Positions 9,540 through 21,225 are shown, counted from the first letter of the stretch. The stretch is DNA of 64,000 nucleotides from Takakia lepidozioides (GCA_030704615.1 CM060732.1:51875053-51939052); one strand, 5' to 3'. Notes: a model not told the origin generated them from the sequence alone. Numbers and translations are program-made.

Positions 9540-12365
9540 GCTTGGTAAATCCTGCCAACATTATATTCCACATGATCAAGATCGTTGAGGCATTCTATTG
9601 AATGCTTCCGCATCTTTTGCTCATAGGTCCCCAAAGCCTCCATCCCACACCCATGCTGAGCATATCCTGTGATCATCGCATTCCACGACACCACATCCCG
9701 ATCAGCCATGTTGTCAAATACTCTCTTTGCAACCTTCATGCTCCCGCATTTCGCAGACATGTCAACAAGGCTATTGTTCAAAATCAGATTTGGTACAACT
9801 CCAGCTTTCATATGTTAGCATGGACCTCTTTGCCGTTTTCCAGGGCTGCCAGTCTCGCACAAGCCTTGAGAATGCAAACAAATGTGACCTGATCGGGCAT
9901 CACCCCTTGCTGTATCAGTTGATCATATGTCTCGAAGGCATTCCTACCACAACCATGCTTGGTATATCCTGCCACCATATTGTTGAACACTAGACATGCC
10001 TCCCTTACACTCCCATATTTGGCATACATGTTAACAAGGGCAGTTTCCCAATTACTGTATGACGAAATTCCAGCTTTGATAATGTCAGCATGGATATCTT
10101 TGCCCTTCTCCAGGGCCACCATGCTGGCACCAACATTGAGAACACAAATGAATGTGGCTTGCACACGCATTACAAATGCACACAAACGTGATGTGGTCGG
10201 GCTTCCCCCCTTCCCCCATCATGGACCTCTTTGCCCTTTTCCAGGGCTGCCAGGCTTGCACAAGCATTGCAAACGCTCACAAACGTGATGTGGTTGCATT
10301 TCACCCCTTCCCCCATCATTTGCTCATAGGTATGATCCAAGGCCTCCATCCCGCGCCCCTGCTGTGCATACCCTGCAAGCATCACGTTCCACGACAACAA
10401 ATCTCGTTCAGCCATATTGTTGAACACTCCCTCCACATCGTCAATGCTCCCACATTTGGCATACATGTCCACCAGGGTATTGTTCAGAATCACATCTGTA
10501 CAATTCCAGCTTTGGCGATGCAACCATGCACCTCTTTGCCCTTTTCCAGGGCTGCAGGCTTGCACACGCACTGCAAACGCACACAAACGTGATGTGGTCG
10601 CGCTTCACCCCTTCCCCCATCATTTGCTCATAGGTCTCCAAGTCCTCCATCCCACGCCCTGCTGTGCATATCCTGCAAGCATCACGTTCCACGACAACAA
10701 ATCTCGTTCAGCCATATTGTTGAACACTCCCTCTATATCCTCAATGCTCCCACATTTGGAATACGTGTCCACCAGGGCAGTATTTAGGATCACACCTGGT
10801 ACAGTTCCAGCTTTGGCGATGCAACCATGCACCTCTTTGCTCTTTTCCAGGGCTGCCAGGCTTGCACACGCATTGCAAACGCACACAAACGTGATGTGGT
10901 CGGGCTTCACCCCTTCCCCCAACATTTGCTCATAGGTCTCCAAGGCCTCCATCCCACGCCCCTACTGTGCATACCCCTGCAAGCATGGCGTTCCACGACA
11001 CCACATCTCGTTCAGCCATGGTGTTGAAATTAACTCCCTTCACATCCTCGATGCTCCCACATTTCGCATACATGTCCACCAGGGGATTGTTCAGGATGAC
11101 ATCTGGTACAATTCCAGCTTTGACGATGTCACCATGGACCTCTTTCCCCTTTTCCAGGGCTCCCAGGCTTGCACACGCATTGCAAACTCACACAAATGTG
11201 ATGTGGTTGGGTTTCATCCCTTCGCACATCATTTGCTCATAGGTCTCCAAAGCCTCCATCCCGCACCCTTGCTGTGCATATCTTGCAATCATCACACTCC
11301 ACGACACCACATCACGTTCAGCAATACTGTCAAACACTCCATTTGCATCCTGGATGCACCCACATTTGACATACATGTCGCAATGTTCAGAATGACATCG
11401 GGTACAATTCCAGATTTGATAATGTCACCATGGACCTCTGTGCACTTTTCCAGGGCTGCCAGGCTTGCACACGCATTGCAAATGCAAACAAACGTTATGT
11501 GGTTGGGCTTCACCCCCTTCGCACATCATTTGCTCATAGGTCTCCAAAGCCTCCATCCCGCGCCCTTGCTGTGCATATCCTGCAATCATCGCACTCCATG
11601 ACACCACATCTCGTTCAGCCATACTCTCGAACACTCCCTTCATACATGTCCATGAGGGTATTGTTCAGAATGACATTTGGTACAACTGCAGCTCTGACCA
11701 TGTCGCCATGGACCTCTTTGCCCTTTTCCAGAGCTGCCAGACTTGCGCATGCATTGCAAACGCACACAAACGTGATGTGGTTGGGCTTCACCCCTTCCCC
11801 CATCATTTGCTCATAGGTCTCCAAAGCCTCCACCCCACGTCCCTGCTGTGCATACCCTGCAAGCATCGCGCTCCACGACACCACATGTTGTTCAGCCTGC
11901 ATATTGTTGAACTTTCAAAACTGCCTTTGCATCCTTAATGCACCCACATTTGGCATACATGTCCACCAGGGCAGTGTTCAGAATGACATCTGGTAGAATT
12001 CCAGCTTTGACGATGTCATCATGGACATCTTTGCCCTTTTCCAGGGCTCCCAGGCTTGCACACGCATTGCAAACGCAAACGAACGTGATGTGGTTGGGCT
12101 TCACCCCTTCCCCCATCATTTGCTCATAGGTCTCCAAAGCCTCCCTGCTGTGCGTACCCTGCAAGCATCGCTCCATGACCACATCTTGTTCAGCCTGCAT
12201 ATTGTTGAAAACTGCCTTTGCATCCTTAATACACCCACATTTGGCATACATGTCCACCAGGGCAGTGTTCAGAATGACATCTGGTACAATTCCAGCTTTG
12301 ACGATCTCATCATGGACCTCTTTCCCCTTTTCCAGGGCTCCCAGGTTTGCACACGCAAGGCTGCC
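9540..12365 (-). pseudogene. Degenerate PPR repeat array (about nine units)
   Basis: Minus-strand translation gives repeated ~100-residue blocks: KGKEVHGDI, IKAGIVPDVILN, ALVDMYAKCGCI-DA, VFNNMAERDVVSWSAMIAGYAQQGRGMEALETYEQMM, then EGVKPNHITFVCVCNACASLAALE. The MYAKCG position recurs at about 12238, 11950, 11640, 11362, 11065, 10755, 10455, 10025 and 9742, near 300-base spacing. Units lie in different frames and several have small losses, so no single protein can be read. The units are much more like each other than PPR units in a working gene usually are, pointing to recent internal amplification. The plus-strand ORFs here are its antisense. Confidence 0.88.
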
Positions 12366-12564
12366 CCTTCACTCATCCATGTCACAAACCGGAAATGAGT
12401 TAAGGGTTTTATGCCTAACTGTTGTTCGGACATTCTGCACTCTTCCAATATGGCCTTGGACACGTCAGCTTCCAACTTCCAAGTCAACTTCATCTTAGCA
12501 GGGTCAGTTCCTCTTGCCTAATATTCAGGTACTTGAAATCTCCTCTTCCCGTTCTGCCAGGACT

Positions 12565-13610
12565 TCACTTGTTGGACTGGATGTTGGCAAATCCACTACC
12601 TTCGTCTCCAGACACAAAACCAATGGTCAGCTTCTCACTATGGTGGCAAATAGAAAATTCCTTTTCCTCCTCCCCCACATCATGCAATAAAAAGCGCATG
12701 TCAGGCACATACCCCGCCTCCTTTCATCTGCCCAGACTCAGCTCGGCATCGATTTCCTTAATTCTGGGATGTCATCTACAGCGAAGGTGTGCACCCTGTT
12801 GCCAACCTCAATGCAGCAGCGACCTGGCTCCTTTCTAACCCCTCTAACCTTCATCATTCTTCTCACCTTTGCAGTATTATCCCACCTACCAGCTGCAACA
12901 TAGATGTTTGATAGCAACACATAAGTCGCGGCATCCTAGTGTTCATCCCATTTGAGGATAGATGTTGCCGCACGTTCAGCCATCTCCACATTGCCATGAA
13001 TTCTGCAGGCATGAAGCAAGGCCTTCCACACCACAACGTCTGGATTGATTGGCATCTTAGTAATCAGATCCACTACCTCATCCAGTTGTCCCGCACATCC
13101 AAGAAGGTCCACCATACAGCCAAAGTGCTTTACTGTCGGAGTGACACCATGATCTTGATTTCCTTCATTCAGTAGGCCAGAGTGGCTGCATGCAGAGCAA
13201 ACACATATAAAGGTGATACTGTCCGGCTTCAAGCCATTCTTTTACATCCCCTCAAATAGTTGCAGGACCTCCCTATGACACCATGCTGGGCATATCCTGC
13301 GAACATCGATTTCCACGACACCACATTTTGTTCAGCCATATTGTCGAACGCTCCCTTCGCATCCTCAATGCACCCACATTTGGCATACATGTCCACTAGG
13401 GCAGTGTACAATTCCATCTTTGACGATGTCACCAAGGACCTCTTTTCCCTTTTCTAGGGCTGCCAGGCTTGCACATGCATTGCAAACGGAAACAAACGTG
13501 ATGTGGTCGGGCTTCACCCCTTCCCCCATCATTTGCTCATAGGTCTCCAAAGCCTCCATCCCGCGCCCTTGCTATGCATACCCTGCAATCATCGCACTCC
13601 ACAACACCAA
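12565..13610 (-). pseudogene. PPR-E-DYW protein, truncated and frameshifted
   Basis: Reading right to left: PPR units (ALVDMYAKCGCIEDAKGAFDN; EALETYEQMMGEGVKPDHITFV), the E region (KHFGCMVDLLGCAGQLDEVV, VVVWKALLHACRIHGNVEMAE, LLSNIYVAAGRWD), E+ (CCIEVGNRVHTFAV), and the start of a DYW deaminase domain ([22 protein letters not shown]) with the catalytic HxE seen as HHSEKL near 12640. A stop codon soon after removes the second zinc-binding half and the DYW tail. A frame change precedes KEAGYVPD. Such proteins edit C to U in plastid or mitochondrial RNA; this copy cannot. Confidence 0.85.
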
Positions 13611-15100
13611 ATCTCGTAGAGTGTCTACTGCAGCCCCATGTTCTGAGAGACATTCTCTGCTGCGTGAAATCACACAGCGGGATGGATCAACAAATAGGAC
13701 AATTGCTTGTGCCTCACAAACAACATGCATTGAAATTCCAGTGTCAACCTGATATAGATGGACCTACAGAGACAATTTGTTGTTTGCTTCATTTGTTGCT
13801 GCAAAAAGCAGTCAAGATGACAAGAGATTTTGGTACAACCAGAAAACAATCTCAACAAGTCAATTGTGGTCATAAGATATCTTTTTCCAGTCTCTGCCAT
13901 ATTTCCGAAATGCTTGATAGAAGAGCTCCAGGTCCTCTTTGCTCCAGGGAGGTCCAAGCATGTCCGACAATTTGCGCTTCTGATCACCAGCCCGCCCACT
14001 CACCTCAGTCCCATAACTAGCATTCAAGCATCATCCAAAATTGCTACAAATGACTGCAATTTTCACATCTGAGACAAAGTCCAACCCCTGTAACTCTTTG
14101 TCTCTGGAATCAAATCTGTTCACAGATGTATACCAAAAGGTCATCTTTTCTTCTTGGAGGAATGGTTCCGGAATCAAACCATACAAGCTTCAGAACAACA
14201 AGGTAAATTAGACAACCTGTCTAAACGGGTTTTTTACTGAATAAAGGCCCTTCACTTTAACCACTTCCCTAACTACAGAATGAGGGACTAAAGGGTCCTT
14301 CAGATCCCGATCAACTAGTAAATCTCAGGGACACTAACACACAGATGGATTCCTATAACACATATGGTTATATCCAAATTGCATCATTATCACCACGTTT
14401 GATAAAACAATGGTCACAAAAATAATGGCCAAGAAGGCTGAAACATGGAAAAAGAGCAACCTTCAGCTTTGAATGTCAGTCTCACAGTTTGCATTTATTG
14501 TTTGTAGTGAACACTGGTTATAGGGAGGTTATGACAGACAGACAACAATTACAATCTAGTCAATGTAAGATTAGGTTTGAAATAGCTTCAAGCAGATGTG
14601 GGACTTTTGCAACCAAACACAACCTGACATACCCTTCGTGCTCATGGAAAATCAATCATGGAGACTCATTGTGCGGGTCTGAAACAAGGAAGTAAGGTGT
14701 AATCTAAGCTGCACTTTTCTTCTTTCCGTGCCGGCAGAGCAAACGGATTGTCCGCCCCTTTCTTTGGGGCAGGGGACTTCTTCTCTTTCCCCATAAGCTG
14801 GCACCTGTCATGCAAACCCACAAGTTGGCCTCATTAGGAAACAACCTCTACATTCCAGACCAAAAACAAAAAAAACCAAGCATGTCGGGGGCTGAGAGCA
14901 GCAAGTGCTCGGGGTCTCGAGAGGGGGCAACAAAGAGAAAAGAAAAAGGTGGTGGGGGGGGGGAGAGTGACTGAGCACCACGGGCTCAGTCACCCCCCCC
15001 CCCAAATTTTCTTTATTTTTGGTTTCCTGATCTCTCCCTCTCTCTCCCTCTCTACTGGGAATTGGCAGTTTGCTATCAGTGTGGATTTTTTGTTCCTCTA
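13611..15100. other. Non-coding stretch
   Basis: PPR similarity ends abruptly at about 13611. No recognisable protein, repeat or RNA is seen beyond it. Poly-G and poly-C runs are at 14954-15001. ORFs here are short and do not match any family I know. Confidence 0.4.
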
Positions 15101-15104
15101 TCAG

Positions 15105-15400
15105 GCTTTTTCATCCATACCGGATGAGCCACCAGGATGGACACTGAATTACCTCTAGGATGGTTCTTTTGGCCTTTTCATTCCTCCTCTATTGACTCTC
15201 ATCCATACCGGATGAGTCACCATGGAAGAAAAGAATTACCTCTATGGAGGTTGCCAACAACATCCTGTTTTTCCATCCGTGCCGGATGAAAAACTACCAG
15301 GGTGATAATTTTTCATTCCTCTTTTATTGACTTTTGTTATCCATACCGGATGGTCTGGAAAGGAATGATAGAATTACCTAGATGGAGGTAAGGCGCTGCC
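15105..15400. repeat. Degenerate ~80-bp tandem repeat
   Basis: The block TCCATACCGGATG (with A/C and G/A variants) recurs at about 15112, 15190, 15273 and 15347, each followed by a GAATTACCT or similar piece and preceded by a TTTCATTCCTC stretch. It looks like four eroded copies of an 80-bp unit just outside the fold-back element. Confidence 0.6.
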
Positions 15401-15551
15401 ACGGATGATATTCCCTACTTTTTCATCCTGACACAAGTGAGTTGTCTATGGGTGACATGATTATGACCTGGAATTGATCTTTACTACCCCTAATTATGAT
15501 TAATTATGGTGGAAACCCTAACCCCTACCCCAAAACCTATTAACAATCCAA

Positions 15552-17237
15552 TGTCGTCTCTCCCGCTGTCAGAAGCACGCGATGTGCTTCTGAGCTCGCG
15601 AGGAGAATGTTATGGCGGGTGTGCTTTGGTGGCTGCCCCGTTTGTGGTGTCGTACCCATGCTGGACGAGCGCCTGGGGGGGCGCGAAGGCGGCGCCTTGT
15701 CTCTCTTGCAGCGGGAAACACCGCTATGAAAACAGTGGCATCTTCCCTCCTCTGGCTTTTTCTGTACTTAGCAAGGATGCTTATGATGGGAAGTTCTCTC
15801 CCTCTTTTCTAGTGCCTTGCATTTGTGCCTGCTTTGCTTCATTGCTTATATGCTTTGTGGAGGCGGCTTGCTGTGGGTGGCGATGGCGCATAACCCTCTT
15901 CCCCAATCGCTTAAGGTGCCTTTGGAGTTTAGGGATTCTCATGTTCTTATCTCTTTCTCTTGCTCTTGAGTTTCTTAGTTGACGTCGATGACAAGTGTGA
16001 GGGTCTGTGATTCACCTGGGGTTCCACAATCCTCACTAACCTGTTGGTTTTTGTGGGGGCTTGTGATGGGACTAGGTGAGGACCCTCACCTACTTTGAAG
16101 TTTCTTGAGCATGCAGATTGGGATATGGGCTGAGGAGACCTATGGGTTTGTGCGCTGTGAGGTGGCTGCTGCCTGTAGCCCCGATTTCAACCCGACTGCC
16201 CCTGGCTTGACATGCTACAACCTGCGTTCTGGCCTTTGTCGTTCTGCCGCCGATGCGCAGCTCGGCCTGACTGGCTTGTTTCCTGAGGCTTGCAGACAAA
16301 CCATACCCTACCTTTTGATCTTTGACAACAAAGCCCGTGGATTATTAAGCTAGATTGTAAGTTCTTTTGGCCAAAGAGGATCTGGTTTTTGGTGGTATAT
16401 TTTTGGCGGTTTTGGGTGACTATGGACCTGGGGGCCTTGAAGTTTATGGCGGCAGCCTGGTAGGGTACTGCCCTGCTCCTTTTCAGGCCCGCTTCTAATG
16501 TGTATTGGATCATAGTAAGGTGTTCTTTGCATGTCTTAGCATGGAACTCTTGAAGGATGAGGATGGTAAGCTGCAATGGGATCCTACCTATAGTTTTGGC
16601 TCTGTCATGACATCAGGCCTATGACCTGCAATGTGGTGTTTTATATACAAAAGAGGCTGGATCTCGACTGTTCATGCTGCTTGTTTGTACAAGTCTTGAA
16701 CCTGCAATTTGACAAGCTACATTCACATTCCCTTGATACCTTGTATGATCACATGTCTCGGGGTGAATACAAATGATATGGAATCTATTTCATCTTGCTC
16801 AAGTTGGACTGCTTGGTGGCATACTGAGATTCTGGCAAACTGCAGGCTGGTCCTTATGCCTTGGCTGATGCATGACCTGCCATAATTATTGGCTGAAATG
16901 GTAGGTTGCTAGTATGTGTACAGGCTGAACCAAGAGGCCTTGCAGCCTGCACAGGGACACCAATATCTTATCTTGTCCCACACATGAACACATGATTCAT
17001 TGGCCAAGATGGCCGGATCTCGGGTGTTCAAGATGCTTGCAACCCCTACATGAACAAACCCCGCCCTCCCACCCTGTTTTATCATGACTGATTGGGTGAT
17101 GTCAATTCATGGGAAGCTATGACAAGAATGGAAATGTTAGATGGTGCCCTGTTTTGGGTTGTTTATGTCTTTAATTGACAATGACCCTAGTGGGTCTTGT
17201 CCATGTCTTGACATGACATGAATATCTTCCCTCACTT
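15552..17237. repeat. Giant fold-back, left arm
   Basis: This arm is the inverse of 18040-19966. Matching blocks in order include TGTC-TCTCTCCCGC, a GTGCTTCTGA block, CATCTTCCCTCCTCTGGCTTTT, CTTCCCCAATCGCT-AAGGTGC, TCATCGACGTC/GATGTCAACT, GGTTTTTGTGGGGGCTTGTG, CTGCCTGTAGCCCCGATTTC and, at the inner end, GACATGACATGAATATCTTC. Arms differ by substitutions and indels; the stretch around 16400-17000 aligns poorly. The ORF at 15506-15982 is only a by-product of the GC-rich arm. Confidence 0.85.
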
Positions 17238-17299
17238 TTTTGCTGCTCACAAAAATAAACAAACCACAAGGGAGAGAGGGTGCAGAAAAAGTTAAAAAG

Positions 17300-18019
17300 A
17301 TTGTACTCATAAGACGTTGTTTGTCGTAGCCTTGTGGCCATTGACCCCGCGCCTAGTTTGAGCGGAAACAAAAGGGACAGAACCTGCCTCTGTCAGGGGC
17401 TGACGTTGGTAGTAAGACTTACCTTCATATATAGAATTAATCTGGGTTTTCCAGATATCCTCTAGAAATCCCTTCACACAAGCATCAATCTGCTGTGTGT
17501 GATTTGCCCAATAACTAGGCCTCATGAGGGCCTGGGCTTTTGGCTCAGCCTTGAGACTTTCAAAGTTGGTAAACAGAGGTACTGGCACAATTCCCTTGAT
17601 AGATTTGAAGAGAACGTCTCTTTGGTGAGAGAACCCCGGACAGTGTATCAAAAAATGAGTACTGTCTTCAGATTGCCCACACAACGGGCAATTGCACTCT
17701 CCCTTTCTTCTCTGCTTCTATTTGTTGTTCAAAGGTAGGCTTCCTACCCTGGGTTTAAATTTCAGTCAAGTGTCAAGAGTGGGTAGACCCTTGAGGTCAT
17801 CCAAGATGTCCTCCCCCATGTCACTGACTGGAAACAAGTTCAAGGAAGTTTTTTGCCTAACTTCATTTTCATCAGACAATCTCATGGCAACAGACATGGC
17901 TTTGGACACTACAGCCTCTAAGTCAGATTTATCAACCCATGTTGCAGAACCGTACTCCAAGGCAGGTCTAATAATGCGACAAAGCATGGTTTTCTTAACC
18001 TCAGAGTTGACCCCTCTGA
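17300..18019 (-). mobile_element. 5'-truncated LINE with 16-bp target duplication
   Basis: The identical 16-mer AGAAAAAGTTAAAAAG flanks it at 17284-17299 and 18020-18035. The minus strand encodes the same C-terminal reverse-transcriptase tail as the LINE at 52.6-54.4 kb: MLCRIIRPALEYGSATWVD, then the zinc-knuckle CGQSEDSTHFLIHCPGF. About 320 bases inside the RT tail are missing (WVD joined to a KSDLEAVVS stretch). The 3' end is GAGTACAA, with no poly(A). It sits in the loop of the fold-back repeat. Confidence 0.9.
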
Positions 18020-18039
18020 AGAAAAAGTTAAAAAGAGAG

Positions 18040-19966
18040 AGGGAAGATATTCATGTCATGTCAAGACATGGACAAGACCCTACTAGGGTCAATGTCAATT
18101 AAAGACATAAACAGCCCATGACAGGGCACCATCTAACACTTCCAGTCTTGTCATAGCACACCAAGTGACGACACCCGTTCAGTCATATAAACAGGGTGGG
18201 AGGGCGGGGTATATTCATAATCAGATTCCTGTCATGTACCCAAGTGACCCTCTTGCACAATATAAGTCAGATTGCAGCCTCAGATTATATCATCCATAGT
18301 TATCCATAAGATATGCATCATGCAAGATATCTGGGCATATAAGAACTTCTTGCCACATTACAAATCCAAGATATGTATACACAGGTACCTTGAAGTGATC
18401 CAAGACAAGCATTATGCAAGGTAGGTAAGAACAGCTTGCCCTACAACACATTCAGGGAATGTACACACAGGCAATTGGAAGGACCAGCCTGCAATTAATT
18501 ACACTTCGGGCATGCCACCAAGTAAACTTCTTGGGCATGGCAAACCATATTGCTGCTTCACATTTGGCCAAATGTAAGTACCCCAAGGCGTGCATCGTGC
18601 AAGGCCTTCTGGGTAGGTAAGAACAGCCTGTCATTGTACAGATTCAGGACCTGTGTACACATGAATCTTGTTGGACCAGCCTGCAGTTAATCAGACTCCA
18701 AACATGCAACCAAGTGATCACATTGGGCATGATAAGACTGACTACGACTTCATTCTACATCCTGTACAGTTGCCCCAAGATATGCATCATGTAATGCATT
18801 TTGGCATGGAAGAAAGCCCTGCCCTGTCACAGCATCCAGATATGGACACACATACAATTTGAGTGCCCGAGACCAAGCCCACTTGGCCAAGATAAATCAT
18901 ACAATGCATGTGGCTGTTCATATGGCAAAATAAAGTAACTAATCACTGGCCATGGTCCTTTAGAGCTTACCATCACTGTTTCACAGGAGGCTAATGCCAT
19001 GTTTTGCAAATAGAACCTCACTATGCTCCATTCCACAACAAATCCAGGTCTGAAAACGGCCTGTCATTGCCTTATCAGGTTGTCTTCTTTTACAAAAACC
19101 AGACAACCTCATCCTTAAAGCCCAGCAGCCACTGATGCCTTTACCCTTACACCATCAATCCTCTTTTAAGGGCAAAAAAAGAACCTAGTCTAAAAATCCA
19201 CAGACAAAGCTGTCAAAGATTCAAGACAGGGTAGGATTCACATGTTGTGTTGCATGAGACAAGGCTGCCAGGCCGAAATGCTCCATCAGCAGCAGTAAAA
19301 GATAAGTCAAAAGCAAGCATGATCATGTCAAACCAGGAGCAAACGGGCCGAAATCGGGGCTGCAGGCAGTAGCAGTATGTTCATTTTGTTCACATCCTTA
19401 TCTGCAAGCTCAAGAGAATTCAGAACAAGTAGGGATCCTCACCTGGTCCCATCACAAGCCCCCACAAAAACCAATGGGTTAGTGAGGATTGTGGAACCCT
19501 AGGTGAATCACAGACCCCTACACTTGTCATCGATGTCAACTAAGAACCTCAAAAACAAGAGAGAAAGACATGAAGTAAAAGGAACCCTAAACACCAAAAG
19601 CACCTTGAGCGATTGGGGAAGGTAATTGTGCGCCATCGCCACCAGCAAGCCACCTCCAGCACAGCTAAGGAGAAGCGAAGCATACAAATGCTAGGTTTAA
19701 GAAGGGAGAGAGAGAGATATATACTTCCCCACACAAGCGCCGCTGCGAAATATAAAAGCCAGAGGAGGGAAAGAGACGATGCCATCACGGCGGGGTCTCC
19801 CGCCTGTGAGAAAAGACAAGACGCCGCCATTGTGCATCCCCAGGAGCTCGTCCGGCATGGGCACAAAGCAGCAGACAGGGTAGCAGCAGAGCTCAGACGC
19901 CATAACTCTTAGCCCACGAGTTCAGAAGCACGAGGAGTGCAGCTGACGGCGGGAGAGACACCCTAG
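18040..19966. repeat. Giant fold-back, right arm
   Basis: Inverse of 15552-17237. Without the LINE the two arms would be separated by only about 65 bases. This arm is longer because it contains several ~180-200-base degenerate direct repeats between about 18230 and 18930 (landmarks ACCAAGTGATCACAT, AAGATATGCATCATG, GGACCAGCCTGCA). The outer end lies about 30 bases from the resumption of the GGGGCTGG array. Confidence 0.85.
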
Positions 19967-19995
19967 GGCACATCCCGATTTTTCATCCGCGGCGC

Positions 19996-20790
19996 AATGG
20001 GCTAATCAGCCCCTCTTTTAACAAAAATTTAAACAACTAAAAAAATAAAGCTCAATGAAAGGGAGCTACAAGCGGGTAATGGGGGCTGGTTGGCAAGTCC
20101 CTCCCTGCTTTGGGCTCCCTCCCTCTCATGCAGAATCTGCCATAACAGAAGCCAGAGGGGCTATCTTATCAAACCCCAATTGTATCAAGAATTAAAAAAA
20201 CTTCAAGAAAAGGAAGATACTTACCAGTGGGTATTGTGGGCTGGTTGGCGGGGCCCTCTTTGCTTGTGCTCCCTCCAATGTAAAATCTACCATAGTGGAG
20301 CAAGGGGCTATCAGCCCCTTGGTATATCATCAAAGAAAACAGGAAAAAGAAAAGAATGATGATCAATGATTACCATGGACCAAGGGGGCTGGAGGCAGGT
20401 CGGGCCCTCCTTACTCGTCCTCCCTGCACCACATGCCATAGCAGAAAAGGAGGAGGCTGATTAGCTTCATGGTGAACTAAAGCTAAAAATAGTAAAATAA
20501 CCAAAAGTGGTGGATGCTTACCAACAAAGGGCTGGTTGACGACAGGGCTGGTTGCGCGGGCCCTCCTACTGGCACTTCCTCCCTCCAATGCGCTACTTAC
20601 CACAATACAAGAGCATGGGGCCCATTAGCTCCGCTGAACCAAAAAATTAAAAAAAAAAAAAAGAACATGGTGGATTCTCACCAACAACAAGCGACGGCTG
20701 GTTGGCGGGGCCCTCCTGCTCACACTCCCTCCCTTTGTGTCCACCACCTGCCACAGCAGCAGAAGAGAGATCAGCCCCCTCTTGTGCGAT
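19996..20790. repeat. Tandem array 2: same monomer family
   Basis: After a partial monomer (GCAATGGGCTAATCAGCCCCT), units begin at about 20080, 20237, 20383, 20544 and 20693 with GGGCTGG(T)TGGC, then CCCTCC, TCCCTCC and a GGGGCTATCAGCCCC-like palindrome. Orientation and consensus match array 1 at 8.7-9.5 kb. The partial monomer here complements the one truncated at 9539. Confidence 0.82.
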
Positions 20791-20931
20791 AAACTGAGAA
20801 GAAAAGAAACAAACAACACATTAAATCAATCAACCTAAGAGGGAAAGATAAGGGAGATGGAGATGAAATGAGAGCGAGAGAGAAATCAAACAAATAAAGT
20901 AGGAGATGGAGACACGGAACACGAACCTTAC

Positions 20932-21225
20932 CTGGACTGGAGTAGCGAGCAAGATGTATGCGAGAGAGAGCGAGCTGGATGAGTTGTAGAGACACTTAGG
21001 GCTACAGCCAACGGGTGGAACCGGAACCGGAACCGCTTTAGAGTCCCCAAACCCCGGTTCCCACACATGTGGTCGTAGCTGGAACCCCCGGCTCCGGTTC
21101 CCACACAATCCCCAATTTCCGGTTCCGGTTCCGGTTCACAGCGGGTCCGGTTCCGGTCCGGTTCCACGTAACCGGAACCGGCGGTTACCCGGGCCCAAGC
21201 GGGTAACCGCCCAACACTGGTTAAG
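20932..21225 (-). promoter_or_regulatory. 5' exon and subterminal end of the hAT element
   Basis: The minus strand runs from CAGTGTTGGGCGGTTACC near 21218 through about fifteen GGTTCCGG/AACCGGAACC motifs (21000-21180), a CT-rich leader, and a CAG|GTAAGG splice donor at 20931. Clustered subterminal motifs are typical transposase-binding regions. No start codon can be assigned here. Confidence 0.5.

Larger units (their letters stand above)
8262..20931 (-). other. Inferred first intron of the hAT gene
   Basis: On the minus strand the donor CAG|GTAAGG is at 20931 and the acceptor TTTTTACACAG ends at 8262, just before the first recognisable transposase codons. Between them lie the two halves of one tandem repeat array and the ~10.4-kb insert. 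Without the insert the intron would be about 2.2 kb. No transcript evidence is available. Confidence 0.5.
5300..21220 (-). mobile_element. Large hAT-family transposon with nested insert
   Basis: Both limits carry the same kind of sequence: GGGCGGTT plus dense AACCGG/GGTTCC motifs at 5300-5380 and, inverted, at 20995-21225. The right end read inward is CAGTGTTGGGCGGTTACC; the left is the weaker CATGGGGGCGGTTCC. A transposase lies at 8.26-5.89 kb, and a 5' exon with a CAG|GTAAGG donor lies at about 20.93 kb. No matching 8-base target duplication was found, so the exact ends are uncertain. About 10.4 kb of its length (9.54-20.0 kb) is later insertion. Confidence 0.6.

Noticed and set aside
9602-12498. 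Overlapping plus-strand ORFs of 60-172 codons
   Set aside because: They are antisense to the minus-strand PPR units; their repeated wording mirrors the PPR repeat rather than a new protein family.
15506-15982. 158-codon ORF with Cys-rich and hydrophobic stretches
   Set aside because: It lies in the fold-back arm, and the other arm does not preserve the frame. Composition explains the length.
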